In this document: piece by piece, positions 46,439-55,511 of the stretch | Numbering within the stretch: position 1 is the stretch's first letter | How the letters are laid out: every line of letters begins with the position of its first letter | NCBI RefSeq assembly: GCF_023155275.1 | Contig: NZ_JALMUV010000007.1 | Span: forward strand, 1-64,000 | Origin: Streptomyces rhizoryzae | GTDB lineage: Bacteria > Actinomycetota > Actinomycetes > Streptomycetales > Streptomycetaceae | Reading direction: 5' to 3' | Length of the DNA: 64,000 bases | Program-made: the position numbers and the translations under genes | The notes under the pieces: model-generated | The model's database searches: none | Seen by the model: only the letters and a program-made list of their open reading frames with translations | What the model was told of the DNA's origin: nothing

Positions 46439-48043
46439 ATGAGCACCCTGCAGAGCGTCCCGGCCCTCGGGACGCACCCGGCCGCCGGTTCCACCCCGGA
46501 CCGCGCCGAGACCCGGGAGCAGCTGTCCAAGGCGACGTACGACCTCCTGGTGATCGGCGGCGGCATCCTGGGCATCTCCACCGCCTGGCACGCCGCGCAG
46601 GCCGGACTGCGGGTTGCCCTGGTGGACGCCGGCGACTTCGCCGGCGCCACCTCCTCCGCCTCCTCCAAGCTGCTCCACGGCGGCCTGCGCTACCTACAGA
46701 CCGGCGCGGTCAAGCTGGTCGCGGAGAACCACTTCGAGCGGCGCGCGGTCTCCCGCCAGGTCGCCCCGCACCTGGCCAACCCGCTCACCTTCTACCTGCC
46801 GGTCTACAAGGGCGGCCCGCATGGCGCGGCCAAGCTCGGCGCGGGCGTCTTCGCCTACTCCGCGCTCTCCGCGTTCGGCGACGGCGTCGGCCACGTCATA
46901 AGCCCGGCCCGGGCGCAGCGCGACGTCCCCGAGCTGCGGACGGAGAACCTCAAGGCCGTGGCCGTGTACGGCGACGACCAGATGAACGACTCCCGGATGG
47001 CGCTGATGACCGTCCGCGCGGCCGTCGCGGCCGGCGCCACGGTCCTCAACCACGCCGAGGTCACCGGCCTGCGCTTCACCCAGGGCCGGGTCACCGGCGC
47101 GGAGCTGAAGGACCGCCTGGACGGCAGCGAGTTCGGCGTCAACGCCCGCCTCGTCCTCAACGCCACCGGCCCGTGGGTGGACCACCTGCGCACGATGGAG
47201 GACCCGAACGCGGCCCCCTCCATCCGGCTGTCCAAGGGCGCCCACCTGGTCCTCAAGCGCACCTCCCCCTGGAAGGCCGCGCTGGCCACCCCGATCGACA
47301 AGTACCGCATCACCTTCGCCCTCCCCTGGGAGGACATGCTGCTGCTCGGCACCACCGACGAGGAGTACGAGGGCGACCCGGCGGACGTCGCGGTCACCGA
47401 GAAGGACATCGCCCAGATCCTGGACGAGGCCGCCTTCTCCGTCCGCGACCAGCAGCTCTCCCGCGACCTGATCACCTACTCGTTCGCCGGTCTGCGGGTG
47501 CTGCCCGGCGGCCCCGGCGACACCTCCAAGGCCAAGCGGGAGACGGTGGTCACCGAGGGCCGCGGCGGGATGCTGTCGGTGGCCGGCGGCAAGTGGACGA
47601 CGTTCCGGCACATCGGGCGCACGGTGATGAACAAGCTCGCCGCGCTGCCCGGCCACCCGCTGGCCGAGGACATGGAGCCGATCGCGCAGCTGCCCAAGAA
47701 GCTCCCGCTGCCCGGTATCGCCAACCCCAACGCGGTCGCCCACCGGCTGCTGGTGGACGGCGGCACCCCCGGCCCGCGGATGGCCGCCGACACCGCGCGC
47801 CACCTCGCCACCCACTACGGCTCGCTGTCCTTCGACATCGCCCGGCTGGCGAACGACGACCCGGCGCTGGCCGAGCGGATCCACCCCGACGCGCCGGAGA
47901 TCTGGGCGCAGGTCGTCTACGCCCGTGACCACGAGTGGGCCGAGACCGCCGACGACGTGCTGCGCCGCCGGACCACGCTGACCATCCGCGGCCTGGACAC
48001 CGCGGACGTCCGGGGCCGGGTCGAGGAGCTGCTGAAGCGCTGA
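46439..48043 (+). CDS. glpD: Glycerol-3-phosphate dehydrogenase, FAD-dependent
   Basis: 534 residues from the ATG at 46439 (GAGGAGC upstream). The FAD Rossmann motif is LVIGGGILGISTAWHAAQ. GlpD/GlpA-family segments follow: SSKLLHGGLRYLQTG, NDSRMALMTVRAAVAAGA and GGKWTTFRHIGRT. It oxidises glycerol 3-phosphate to dihydroxyacetone phosphate at the membrane, passing electrons to quinone. Confidence 0.97.
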   Translation: MSTLQSVPALGTHPAAGSTPDRAETREQLSKATYDLLVIGGGILGISTAWHAAQAGLRVALVDAGDFAGATSSASSKLLHGGLRYLQTGAVKLVAENHFERRAVSRQVAPHLANPLTFYLPVYKGGPHGAAKLGAGVFAYSALSAFGDGVGHVISPARAQRDVPELRTENLKAVAVYGDDQMNDSRMALMTVRAAVAAGATVLNHAEVTGLRFTQGRVTGAELKDRLDGSEFGVNARLVLNATGPWVDHLRTMEDPNAAPSIRLSKGAHLVLKRTSPWKAALATPIDKYRITFALPWEDMLLLGTTDEEYEGDPADVAVTEKDIAQILDEAAFSVRDQQLSRDLITYSFAGLRVLPGGPGDTSKAKRETVVTEGRGGMLSVAGGKWTTFRHIGRTVMNKLAALPGHPLAEDMEPIAQLPKKLPLPGIANPNAVAHRLLVDGGTPGPRMAADTARHLATHYGSLSFDIARLANDDPALAERIHPDAPEIWAQVVYARDHEWAETADDVLRRRTTLTIRGLDTADVRGRVEELLKR

Positions 48044-48123
48044 GGCGTGCTCCGGGGCGCGCGCTGCGGACGGCGCCCCGGTCCTCGCCGCACGGCCCGT
48101 CAGAAGGCCGGGCGGCGCACGGT

Positions 48124-48151
48124 GATGGGGCGGCCGGGGGGCCGCCCCATC
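48124..48151 (+). terminator. Terminator of glpFKD
   Basis: GATGGGGCGGCC (48124-48135), four Gs, then GGCCGCCCCATC (48140-48151): a perfect 12-bp stem about 80 bases after the glpD stop. Its right part is repeated in the adjacent 32-bp duplication. Confidence 0.75.
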
Positions 48152-48194
48152 GGCGTTCCCGGCGGCCGGGGGGCCGCCCCATCGGCGTTCCCGG
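48131..48194. repeat. Two exact 32-bp tandem copies
   Basis: The 32-bp unit at 48131-48162 (starting CGGCCGGGGGGCC, ending GCGTTCCCGG) is repeated exactly at 48163-48194. Each carries the right arm of the glp terminator (GGCCGCCCCAT). A simple slippage duplication. Noncoding. Confidence 0.85.
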
Positions 48195-48336
48195 CGGCCG
48201 CGCGCCCCGTGCACGCCGGCCCGCCACGCGGCCGACACACGGCGGCAACGTCCCGCGCGCACAGTGGGAGGGGCCCCCGCGCCGCCCCGGCGGAACCGCG
48301 GCCGGCGCGCCGCGCCCCTCCCGCCGGAAGGACACC

Positions 48337-49428
48337 GTGAAATTCTCCGTGCTCTCCCTCATCGGCCACGCTCCGCACCCGCTGACCGGCCACCTCCCCA
48401 CCGCCGCCGACCGGTTCGCCGAGGTGGTGGAGGCCGGCGTGGCGGCCGAGCGGCTGGGTTTCGACGCGTACGCGGTCGGCGAGCGGCACGCCGGGCCGTT
48501 CCTCTCCTCCAGCCCGTCGGTGGTGCTGGGCGCGCTGGCCGCCCGGACGTCCCGGATCCGGCTCCAGACCGGCGTCACGGTCCTGGCGGTGCTCGACCCG
48601 GTGCGGGTCGCCGAGGACTACGCCACCCTCAGCCAGCTCTCCCGCGGCCGGCTGGAACTGGTCATCGGCAAGGGCGCGGAGGCCGGGCACTTCGACCTCT
48701 TCGGGCTCGACGAGGAGCGGCAGTGGGACCTCCAGGCCGAGAAGTACGGGCTGCTGCGCCGGCTGTGGAGCGAGGAACACGTGGACTGGGCGGGCGAGTT
48801 CCGGCCGCCCCTGAAGAACACCACGACCCTGCCCCGCCCGTACGGCGGCCCGCCGCGGATCTGGCACGGCTCCGCCACCAGCCGCACCTCCCCCGAACTC
48901 GCCGCCCGGCACGGCGATCCGCTGTTCACCGCCAACGCGATCCAGCCGCGCGCCGCCTACGCCCGGCTGATCGCCTACTACCGCGAGCGGTTCGCCGCGT
49001 ACGGGCACGACCCGGCGCGGGCCCGGGTGGCCGCCGGCTCCGGCGGTCTGCTGATCGCGGATACCGAACGGGCCGCGATCGCCCGCTACAAGGACCTCTA
49101 CGAGGCGAAGGTCGCGCAGAGCTTCCGGCCGCACCTGGCCGGCCGGGCCGGCTACAACACCCCGTTCCGCACCATCGAGGACGCCCTCGCCGACGGCCCG
49201 GCGCTGATCGGCTCCCCGCAGCAGATCATCGACAAGATCCTCGGCTTCCACGCGGCGTACGGGCACGATCTCCAGTCGGTCACCGTGGACGGCTTCGGGC
49301 TGCCGCTCGCCGAGCAGCTGGAGACCCTCCAGCGGTTCGCCGAGGAGATCGCCCCGGTGGTGCGCCGGGAGGCCCCCAGCACCCTGTGGGAGGACGGCGG
49401 AGCGGACGGCACCGGGGAGGGGCGCTGA
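48337..49428 (+). CDS. LLM-class flavin-dependent oxidoreductase
   Basis: 363 residues from the GTG at 48337 (GGAAGGA upstream). Luciferase-like barrel with GFDAYAVGERHAGPFLSSSP, VTVLAVLDPVRVAEDYATLSQLSRGR and LVIGKG, close to the luxA-like monooxygenases. An insertion-loop region near 150-175 (LKNTTTLPRPYGGPPRIWHGSATS) follows. The substrate is unknown. The gene lies after the glycerol operon terminator and is convergent with the SDR gene. Confidence 0.87.
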   Translation: MKFSVLSLIGHAPHPLTGHLPTAADRFAEVVEAGVAAERLGFDAYAVGERHAGPFLSSSPSVVLGALAARTSRIRLQTGVTVLAVLDPVRVAEDYATLSQLSRGRLELVIGKGAEAGHFDLFGLDEERQWDLQAEKYGLLRRLWSEEHVDWAGEFRPPLKNTTTLPRPYGGPPRIWHGSATSRTSPELAARHGDPLFTANAIQPRAAYARLIAYYRERFAAYGHDPARARVAAGSGGLLIADTERAAIARYKDLYEAKVAQSFRPHLAGRAGYNTPFRTIEDALADGPALIGSPQQIIDKILGFHAAYGHDLQSVTVDGFGLPLAEQLETLQRFAEEIAPVVRREAPSTLWEDGGADGTGEGR

Positions 49429-49467
49429 GCCGGCCCCCGGTGCCACCGCCGCCCGCCGCCGGCCCGC

Positions 49468-50238
49468 TCAGACCGCGAACCCGCCGTCCACCGCGATCGC
49501 GGCGCCGGTGATGTACCGGCCGCCCTCGCCCGCCAGGTGGGCCACCGTCGCCGCCACGTCCGCGGGCCGCCCGTAGGCGCCGAGGGCGGTCAACCCGGCC
49601 TGGAGACCGGCGTGCTCACCGTCCGCCGGGTTCATGTCGGTGTCGATGGGCCCGGGGTGGACGAGGTTGACGGTGATCCCGCGCGGGCCCAGTTCGCGGG
49701 CCAGCGCCTTGGTCAGACCGGTCAGCGCGGCCTTGCTGGTGGCGTAGAGGGAGCCGCCGGGGAACGCCGCCCGTTCGGCCATGCAGCTGCCGATCGAGAC
49801 GATCCGGCCGCCCTCGGCCAGGTGCGCGGCCGCGGCCTGGGCGGCCAGGAACGGGCCCCGGACGTTGGTCGCCAGCACCCGGTCCACGTCGTCCGCCGCG
49901 ATCTGCTCGAAGGGCCCCAGGACGCCGGCGCCCGCGTTGTTGACCAGGATGTCCAGGCGCCCGAACCGGTCGGCCGCGGCGGCGACCGAGGCACGCACCG
50001 CCTCCGGGTCCGCGGCGTCGGCCCGTACCGCCCACGCCCGCCCGCCGGCCTCCCCGATCCGCTTGACGACCTGGTCGGCCAGGTCGTCCCGGCTGTGGTA
50101 CGTCAGTGCCACCGCCGCCCCGTCGGCCGCCAGCCGCTCCGCGATCGCCGCGCCGATGCCCCGGCTGCCGCCGGTCACCAGGGCCGCCTTGCCGGCCAGC
50201 GGGCGGGTGCCGGGGGCGGGTGCCGTGGTCGTCGTCAT
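49468..50238 (-). CDS. Short-chain dehydrogenase/reductase
   Basis: 256 residues from the ATG at 50238 (GGTGAGG upstream). Classical SDR: cofactor motif TGGSRGIG, NNAG, the catalytic Ser in SIGS, and YATSK. ADP-ribose-binding HSRD suggests NADP preference. Similar to 3-oxoacyl reductases and sugar dehydrogenases, but the substrate cannot be named from sequence. Confidence 0.9.
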   Translation of the reverse strand: MTTTTAPAPGTRPLAGKAALVTGGSRGIGAAIAERLAADGAAVALTYHSRDDLADQVVKRIGEAGGRAWAVRADAADPEAVRASVAAAADRFGRLDILVNNAGAGVLGPFEQIAADDVDRVLATNVRGPFLAAQAAAAHLAEGGRIVSIGSCMAERAAFPGGSLYATSKAALTGLTKALARELGPRGITVNLVHPGPIDTDMNPADGEHAGLQAGLTALGAYGRPADVAATVAHLAGEGGRYITGAAIAVDGGFAV

Positions 50239-50558
50239 CGTCCTCACCTTTTCCATCCATCTGTCAAATCCATGCCGTACGCACCGCGTTGGGAGGCTTC
50301 CGGCCGCTTTGCGGGCTTCCGGGGCCTTCCTCCGCGGTACGGCTCGATCCTGCGGCAGGGCGCCGGACGGCGCTGGCGGGATCCGGACGCCGTGTCCACG
50401 ACCCGGCGGGCATCGGGCCTTTCCCGGCCCTCCCGTACACACGCTCGCAAAGGGGCTGCGGACCGGCACCGCGGAAGCCGTAGGCTTGGGAGCGCACGCA
50501 ACGGAACTGCTGCCGGCGGCCGCCCCAGACGGCCCGGCCGGCCGGAAGGAGGCGCTGG
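50239..50558. other. Divergent promoter region
   Basis: 320 bases between the SDR (minus) and PAC2 (plus) genes. A TAGGCT -10-like element lies about 75 bases upstream of the PAC2 start. No gene or clear operator seen. Confidence 0.4.
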
Positions 50559-51659
50559 GTGATCGAGCTGGAGGGGGTGCCCGAGCTGATCGACCCGGTC
50601 ATGGTGGCCGCGTTCGAAGGCTGGAACGACGCCGGCGACGCCGCCTCCGCCGCGGTCGCACACCTGGACCGGGAATGGAAGGGCGAGGTCTTCGCCGCGC
50701 TCGACGCGGAGGACTACTACGACTTCCAGGTGAACCGCCCGACGGTCTTCCTGGAGAACGGCGTCCGCAAGATCACCTGGCCCACCACCCGGCTGTCCGT
50801 GGTCCGGATCGCCGACTCCGACGGCAAGGGCCGGCCCCGCGACCTGGTCCTGGTCCGCGGCATCGAGCCGAGCATGCGCTGGCGCTCGTTCTGCAACGAA
50901 CTCCTCGGCTTCGCCCACGAGTTGGGCGTCGAGATGGTGGTGGTGCTGGGCTCACTGCTGGGCGACACCCCGCACACCCGGCCGGTCCCGGTCAGCGGCG
51001 TCAGCTCCGACGCGGACCTGGCGCGCCGGCTGGATCTGGAGGAGTCCCGCTACGAGGGCCCCACGGGGATCGTCGGCATCCTCCAGGAGGCGTGCACGCA
51101 CGCCGGGGTCCCGGCCGTCAGCCTGTGGGCCGCGGTGCCGCACTACGTCTCCCAGCCGCCCAACCCCAAGGCCACCCTCGCCCTCCTCAACCGCCTGGAG
51201 GACCTGCTCGACCTGCGGATACCGCTGGGCGAGCTGACCGAGGACGCCCGCGCCTGGCAGCTGGGCGTGGACCAACTCGCCGCCGAGGACAGCGAGGTGG
51301 CCGAGTACGTCCAGTCGCTGGAGGAGGCCCGGGACACCGCCGATCTGCCGGAGGCGTCCGGCGAGGCGATCGCCCGCGAGTTCGAGCGCTATCTGCGCCG
51401 CCGCGACCCCCAGGCCGGCCCCGGGGTGGCCACCGACGGCGGCGTCGCCGACGGCCGCGAGGGCCCGTACCGCCGCGACACCGGCGGCGGCCGCACCCGG
51501 CCCCCGCGCCCGGCGCCCAAGGAGCCGCGCGAGCCCCGGCCGCCGGAGGAGTCCGCGCCGCCGAAGGCGTCCGGCGGCCCGCGCACCGGCGAGGACGGCG
51601 GCGAGCGGTCCGACGGCGCGGACGGCGACGGTCCGGAGGACACCGGCCAGGAGCGCTGA
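50559..51659 (+). CDS. PAC2-family protein
   Basis: 366 residues, GTG start with AAGGAGG upstream. The PAC2 domain (about 1-270) has VMVAAFEGWNDAGDAAS, VVVLGSLLGDTPHTRPVPVSG and ALLNRLEDLLDL. PAC2 proteins are named after a eukaryotic proteasome-assembly chaperone. The bacterial versions are purine-phosphorylase-like and of unproven function. The last 95 residues are a disordered acidic, Pro-rich tail. It lies about 24 kb from the proteasome genes, not in their operon. Confidence 0.9.
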   Translation: MIELEGVPELIDPVMVAAFEGWNDAGDAASAAVAHLDREWKGEVFAALDAEDYYDFQVNRPTVFLENGVRKITWPTTRLSVVRIADSDGKGRPRDLVLVRGIEPSMRWRSFCNELLGFAHELGVEMVVVLGSLLGDTPHTRPVPVSGVSSDADLARRLDLEESRYEGPTGIVGILQEACTHAGVPAVSLWAAVPHYVSQPPNPKATLALLNRLEDLLDLRIPLGELTEDARAWQLGVDQLAAEDSEVAEYVQSLEEARDTADLPEASGEAIAREFERYLRRRDPQAGPGVATDGGVADGREGPYRRDTGGGRTRPPRPAPKEPREPRPPEESAPPKASGGPRTGEDGGERSDGADGDGPEDTGQER

Positions 51660-51738
51660 CCGGCCGCGCCGGCCCGGCCGGACAGCCGGAGCCGGAGCCG
51701 CGGTACGGGACCCGGCAGGCCGGGCCAGGACACGGAAA

Positions 51739-51773
51739 GAGGGGCGCCCCGCCCTCGCGGCGGGGCGCCCCTC
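51739..51773. terminator. Bidirectional terminator
   Basis: A perfect 15-bp stem (GAGGGGCGCCCCGCC with its complement, loop CTCGC) between the convergent PAC2 and mshC genes. Confidence 0.8.
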
Positions 51774-51788
51774 GGCGCGTCCGGTCCG

Positions 51789-53018
51789 TTACAGCGCCAC
51801 GCCCAGCAGCGCGTCCACCGCCCGGGAGACCAGCCCGGGGGCGCTCTCGTCCGTACCGCCGGAGGTTTCCTGCGCGGCGGCCCAGCGGTCCACCGCGGCC
51901 AGCGCGGCCGGCGCGTCGAGGTCGTCGGCCAGGGCGGCGCGGATCTCGGCCAGCAGCGCCTCGGCGGGCGGCCCGTCGGGGCGGGAGACCGCCGACCGCC
52001 AGCGGGCCAGCCGCGCCTCGGCCTCGTCCAGCACCGCGTCGGTCCACTCCCAGTCGCTGCGGTAGTGGTGGGCCAGCAGCGTCAGGCGGATCGCGGCCGG
52101 GTCGATGCCGTCCCGGCGCAGCTTCGAGACGAAGACGAGGTTGCCCTTGGACTTGGACATCTTCTCGCCGTTCAGGGCGACCATCCCCGCGTGCACGTAC
52201 GCCTTGGCGAAGGGGTGTTCGCCGGTCAGCGCCTGGGCGTGCGAGGCGCCCATCTCGTGGTGCGGGAACGCCAGGTCGGAGCCGCCGCCCTGGACGTCGA
52301 AGCCCATCCCGAGGTGCTCCAGGGCGATGGCGACGCACTCGATGTGCCAGCCGGGCCGGCCGCGGCCCAGCGTCCTGCCGTCCCAGCTCGGCTCGCCGTC
52401 CCGGGCGGCCATCCACAGCATCGGGTCGAGCGGGTTCTTCTTGCCCTCGCGCTCCGGGTCGCCGCCGCGCTCGGCGGACAGCCGCCGCATGGCCTCGGCG
52501 TCCAGGCCGGAGACCTCCCCGAAGTGCGGGTCGGAGGCCACCGAGAAGTAGATGTCGCCGTCGAGTTCGTAGGCGGCGCCGGCGTCGCGCAGCCGCTCCA
52601 CCAGCGGGACGATGGCGGGTATGGACTCCACCGCGCCTATGTACTGGCGCGGCGGCAGCATCCGCAGCGCCGTCATGTCCTCGCGGAACAGGGCGGTCTC
52701 GCGCTCGGCGAGCGCGGTCCAGTCGTCGCCGGTGGCCACCGCCCGCTCCAGCAGCGGGTCGTCGACGTCGGTGACGTTCTGCACGTAGTGCACTTGGCGC
52801 TTCGTGTCGAGCCACACGCGCTGCACGAGGTCGAACGCGTTGTAGGTCGCCGCGTGCCCCATGTGGGTGGCGTCGTACGGCGTGATGCCGCAGACGTAGA
52901 TACGGGCGACGGGACCGGGGTCGAGGGTTACCCGTCCGCCGGTCGCGGTGTCGTGGATCCTCAGGTCGCGGCCCTGACCGGGCAGGGCGGGGACCTCAGA
53001 AGCGGGCCATGCATGCAT
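51789..53018 (-). CDS. mshC: Cysteine--GlcN-Ins ligase MshC (mycothiol synthesis)
   Basis: 409 residues with an ATG start. It resembles cysteinyl-tRNA synthetase without the anticodon domain: HxGH-type THMGHA, zinc cysteine in [12 protein letters not shown], and EKMSKSKGN. MshC joins cysteine to GlcN-Ins, the ATP-dependent third step of mycothiol synthesis. The segment [17 protein letters not shown] is diagnostic. Confidence 0.96.
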   Translation of the reverse strand: MHAWPASEVPALPGQGRDLRIHDTATGGRVTLDPGPVARIYVCGITPYDATHMGHAATYNAFDLVQRVWLDTKRQVHYVQNVTDVDDPLLERAVATGDDWTALAERETALFREDMTALRMLPPRQYIGAVESIPAIVPLVERLRDAGAAYELDGDIYFSVASDPHFGEVSGLDAEAMRRLSAERGGDPEREGKKNPLDPMLWMAARDGEPSWDGRTLGRGRPGWHIECVAIALEHLGMGFDVQGGGSDLAFPHHEMGASHAQALTGEHPFAKAYVHAGMVALNGEKMSKSKGNLVFVSKLRRDGIDPAAIRLTLLAHHYRSDWEWTDAVLDEAEARLARWRSAVSRPDGPPAEALLAEIRAALADDLDAPAALAAVDRWAAAQETSGGTDESAPGLVSRAVDALLGVAL

Positions 53019-53150
53019 GCCTTGAGCGTAACCGGACGCCGCTTCCGCATACGAACCGGAGTGCGTCTCTGGCCGGAAAGGCGGTCTTGTGTTCTGCCGC
53101 AGGGTGTGCCGACGGCAGCTGCCCGCGGCACCGCCCCCGGGTCGGGCGGC

Positions 53151-54059
53151 TCAGACCGGCGGCCAGGGGATCGCCGGCCACTCCCCGCTCGGCTCCGGGT
53201 GCCGGCCGCTGCGCAGCAGCCCCTCGACCCGCGCCCGCACCGCCGCCAGCTCCGCACCGGTGATCAGCTCGGCCAGTCGGGCGGCGAGCGGTGCCGCGTC
53301 CGCCAGCGCCGTCCGCAGACCGGCCAGCACCGTCCGCGCCTCGTCGGTCAGCGGCTCCCCGGCCCAGCCCCACAGCAGGGTGCGCAGCTTGTCGTCGGAG
53401 TGGAACGTCACCCCGTGGTCGATCGCGAAGAACGAGCCGCCGGCCGCGGGCAGCAGGTGGCCGCCCTTGCGGTCACCGTTGTTGATCACCGCGTCCAGCA
53501 CCGCCAGCCGCCGCAGCCGCGGGTGGTCGGCGTGGACCAGCAGCGCGGTGCGGCCGGCGCCGATCTCCGCGCGGCCGACCGCCTTCCAGCCCGGCGCCGG
53601 CTCGTCCTCGGCGACCAGCGCCAGCAGCTCGGGCACCTCGTCGCCGTCCCCGGGCGGCGCGATCCACTCCTGCACCATGCCGGTCCCGTACGGGCCGTCG
53701 CGCAGCACCGTGGTCGGGATGAGGTCCCAGCCGCAGGCCCGGGCGACCTCGTACGCGGCGACCTCGCGCTCGGCGAGCGTGCCGTCGGGGAAGTCCCACA
53801 GCGGGCGCTCGCCGGCGACCGGCTTGTAGACGCAGTCGGCGGTGCGCCCGTCGAGGGCGACGGTGCAGTACAGGACGGCGTTGGAGGCGTCGGGGATCCG
53901 GCCGCGGACGGTCAGCTCGCCGCGGGCGAGCAGGTCCGGCGCCAGGCTTCCGGCCGGCTCACCGGCGGGCGCGGCGGGCTCGGCGGCCCGGCCGCCGTCG
54001 GCGGTGGCGGGCTCCACGGGGCTCAGGCGTCCCGCCGGTATCCGTTCTGGCGCGGACAT
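53151..54059 (-). CDS. SCO1664-family kinase-like protein
   Basis: 302 residues from the ATG at 54059 (GGAAGGA upstream). Segments such as NAVLYCTVALDGRTADCVYKPVAGERPLWDF and LAVLDAVINNGDRKGGHLL recall the fold of PI3/PI4-kinase-related proteins (Asn, Asp, Arg, Lys near the active site). The function is unknown. It is conserved in actinobacteria beside mshC. Its start overlaps the upstream DUF3090 gene by 37 bases, so the pair is translationally coupled. Confidence 0.87.
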   Translation of the reverse strand: MSAPERIPAGRLSPVEPATADGGRAAEPAAPAGEPAGSLAPDLLARGELTVRGRIPDASNAVLYCTVALDGRTADCVYKPVAGERPLWDFPDGTLAEREVAAYEVARACGWDLIPTTVLRDGPYGTGMVQEWIAPPGDGDEVPELLALVAEDEPAPGWKAVGRAEIGAGRTALLVHADHPRLRRLAVLDAVINNGDRKGGHLLPAAGGSFFAIDHGVTFHSDDKLRTLLWGWAGEPLTDEARTVLAGLRTALADAAPLAARLAELITGAELAAVRARVEGLLRSGRHPEPSGEWPAIPWPPV

Positions 54060-54613
54060 ACGTGTCCTTCCGGGTCGAGCGGCAGGCTGCACAGCGGGCA
54101 CGGCGGGCGGCCGGCGTTGACGACGTCCAGCGCGCGCTTGGCGAACGCCCGGGCCATCGTGCCGGTCAGCCGCACCCGGAGCATCGGCGGGCCGTTCTCG
54201 TCGTCCTGGAGCAGCCGCTCCTCGGCGTCGGCGAGGTCCTCGTCGCTGTCGGCGTCCAGTTCGACCAGCGCCTGGGCCTCGACGATCATCCGCTCGGCCT
54301 CGCCGTCCCAGGCCAGCGCCATGGTGCCGACCCGGAACTCCTCCTCCACCGGCATCTGGAGCGGTGCGGTGTCGGCCATCTCGGACGGGGAGACCGCGGG
54401 CACCGGGGCGCTGCCGCCGCTGCGCCGGACCACCTCGTCCAGCAGCTCCTCGATCCGCTCGGCGAGCGCCGCCACCTGCGTCTTCTCCAGGGCGACGCTG
54501 GTGGTCCGGCCGCCCGCGCTGGCCTGGAGGAAGAAGCTACGGCGGCCAGGCAGCCCGACCGTACCGGCCACGAAGCGGTCCGGTAGGTCGTAGAAGAACA
54601 CCTGACGGGACAA
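54023..54613 (-). CDS. DUF3090 family protein
   Basis: 196 residues starting at a TTG (54613), MSRQVFFYDLPDRF as in relatives; GGAGC/AGGAC lies upstream. There is no better ATG or GTG in frame upstream of the conserved start. The C-terminus has a zinc-ribbon-like C-x2-C (CPLCSLPLDPEGHVCP). It is always found between the kinase-like gene and the histidine-phosphatase gene in actinobacteria. Function unknown. Confidence 0.87.
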   Translation of the reverse strand: MSRQVFFYDLPDRFVAGTVGLPGRRSFFLQASAGGRTTSVALEKTQVAALAERIEELLDEVVRRSGGSAPVPAVSPSEMADTAPLQMPVEEEFRVGTMALAWDGEAERMIVEAQALVELDADSDEDLADAEERLLQDDENGPPMLRVRLTGTMARAFAKRALDVVNAGRPPCPLCSLPLDPEGHVCPRQNGYRRDA

Positions 54614-54732
54614 CGTCCTGCTCCGATTGTCTCGAACTGCTGGGTCAGTGGGTCGCTGCGTCCTCAAGGCCGCCGCGCGGACACCGGGGCGTCGCGGGCA
54701 GCGCCGTCGCACCACCCTACTGCGCCCGCTGA

Positions 54733-55428
54733 TCACGCTGCGCCCGCACCGCCTCCCACGGCCGCGTCCCGCTCGCTCCCGGCGGTGCCGTCCTCCCGCG
54801 GCACCAGCGAGGCGAGGTCGCCGGTGTCGCCGAGCCGGACCAGGTAGGGGCGCAGCCGGGTGTAGCGGACCACGGTCACCGAGCACGGCTCGACGGAGAT
54901 CCGCTGGAAGAGGTCGAGGTGCAGGCCCAGGGCGTCGGCGACCAGGGATTTGATGATGTCACCGTGCGAGCACATCAGGTAGACCGCTTCGGCACCGGCC
55001 TGCTCGGCGACCCGGTCGTTCCACTCCCGGACCGCGGCCACCGCGCGGTTCTGCATCTCCCGCATCGGCTCGCCGCCGGGGAACCCGGCGGCGGAAGGGT
55101 GCTGCTGGACGGTCTCCATCAGCGGCTCGTCGGCCAGCTCGGCGAGCTTGCGGCCCGACCAGTCGCCGTAGTCGCACTCGGTGATCCGCTCGTCGGTGGC
55201 CAGGCGCAGCCCGGGGCGGGCCGCGAGCAGCGGCGCCAGGGTCTCCCGGCAGCGCTGGAGGGGGCTGGAGACGGCGAGGGCCAGCGGGATCCCGGCGAGG
55301 CGGCCGGGCAGCGCCGCGGCCTGCGCGGCGCCCCGCTCGTCGAGGGCGACGCCGGGAGTCCGGCCGGCGAGGACGCCGGCGGTGTTGGCGGTGGAGCGGC
55401 CGTGCCGCACCAGGATCAGCGTGGGCAT
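54733..55428 (-). CDS. Histidine phosphatase (MSMEG_4193-type phosphomutase-like)
   Basis: 231 residues, ATG start. The catalytic motif LILVRHGRSTANTAG comes first, with a second His in VYLMCSHGDIIKSLVADALG and an Arg in SSPLQRCRET. It belongs to the dPGM/phytase fold. It is conserved with mshC, DUF3090 and the kinase-like gene, an operon seen across actinobacteria. The substrate is unknown. Confidence 0.9.
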   Translation of the reverse strand: MPTLILVRHGRSTANTAGVLAGRTPGVALDERGAAQAAALPGRLAGIPLALAVSSPLQRCRETLAPLLAARPGLRLATDERITECDYGDWSGRKLAELADEPLMETVQQHPSAAGFPGGEPMREMQNRAVAAVREWNDRVAEQAGAEAVYLMCSHGDIIKSLVADALGLHLDLFQRISVEPCSVTVVRYTRLRPYLVRLGDTGDLASLVPREDGTAGSERDAAVGGGAGAA

Positions 55429-55511
55429 GACCGCCAGCCTAGGTGGTGGCGCCGCCGTCCCGCCGCCCCGCTGCCGGCTTCCCCGGGCAGGCGGCCGGGC
55501 GGCGGGTGAGA

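Noticed and set aside
48131..48194. Two 32-bp repeats considered as a CRISPR remnant
   Set aside because: The copies are directly adjacent with no spacer, G/C only in most positions, and explained by duplication of a terminator arm.
54640..54665. GGTCAGTGGGTCG motif near the DUF3090 start
   Set aside because: Wrong strand for the gene and no -10 element follows.
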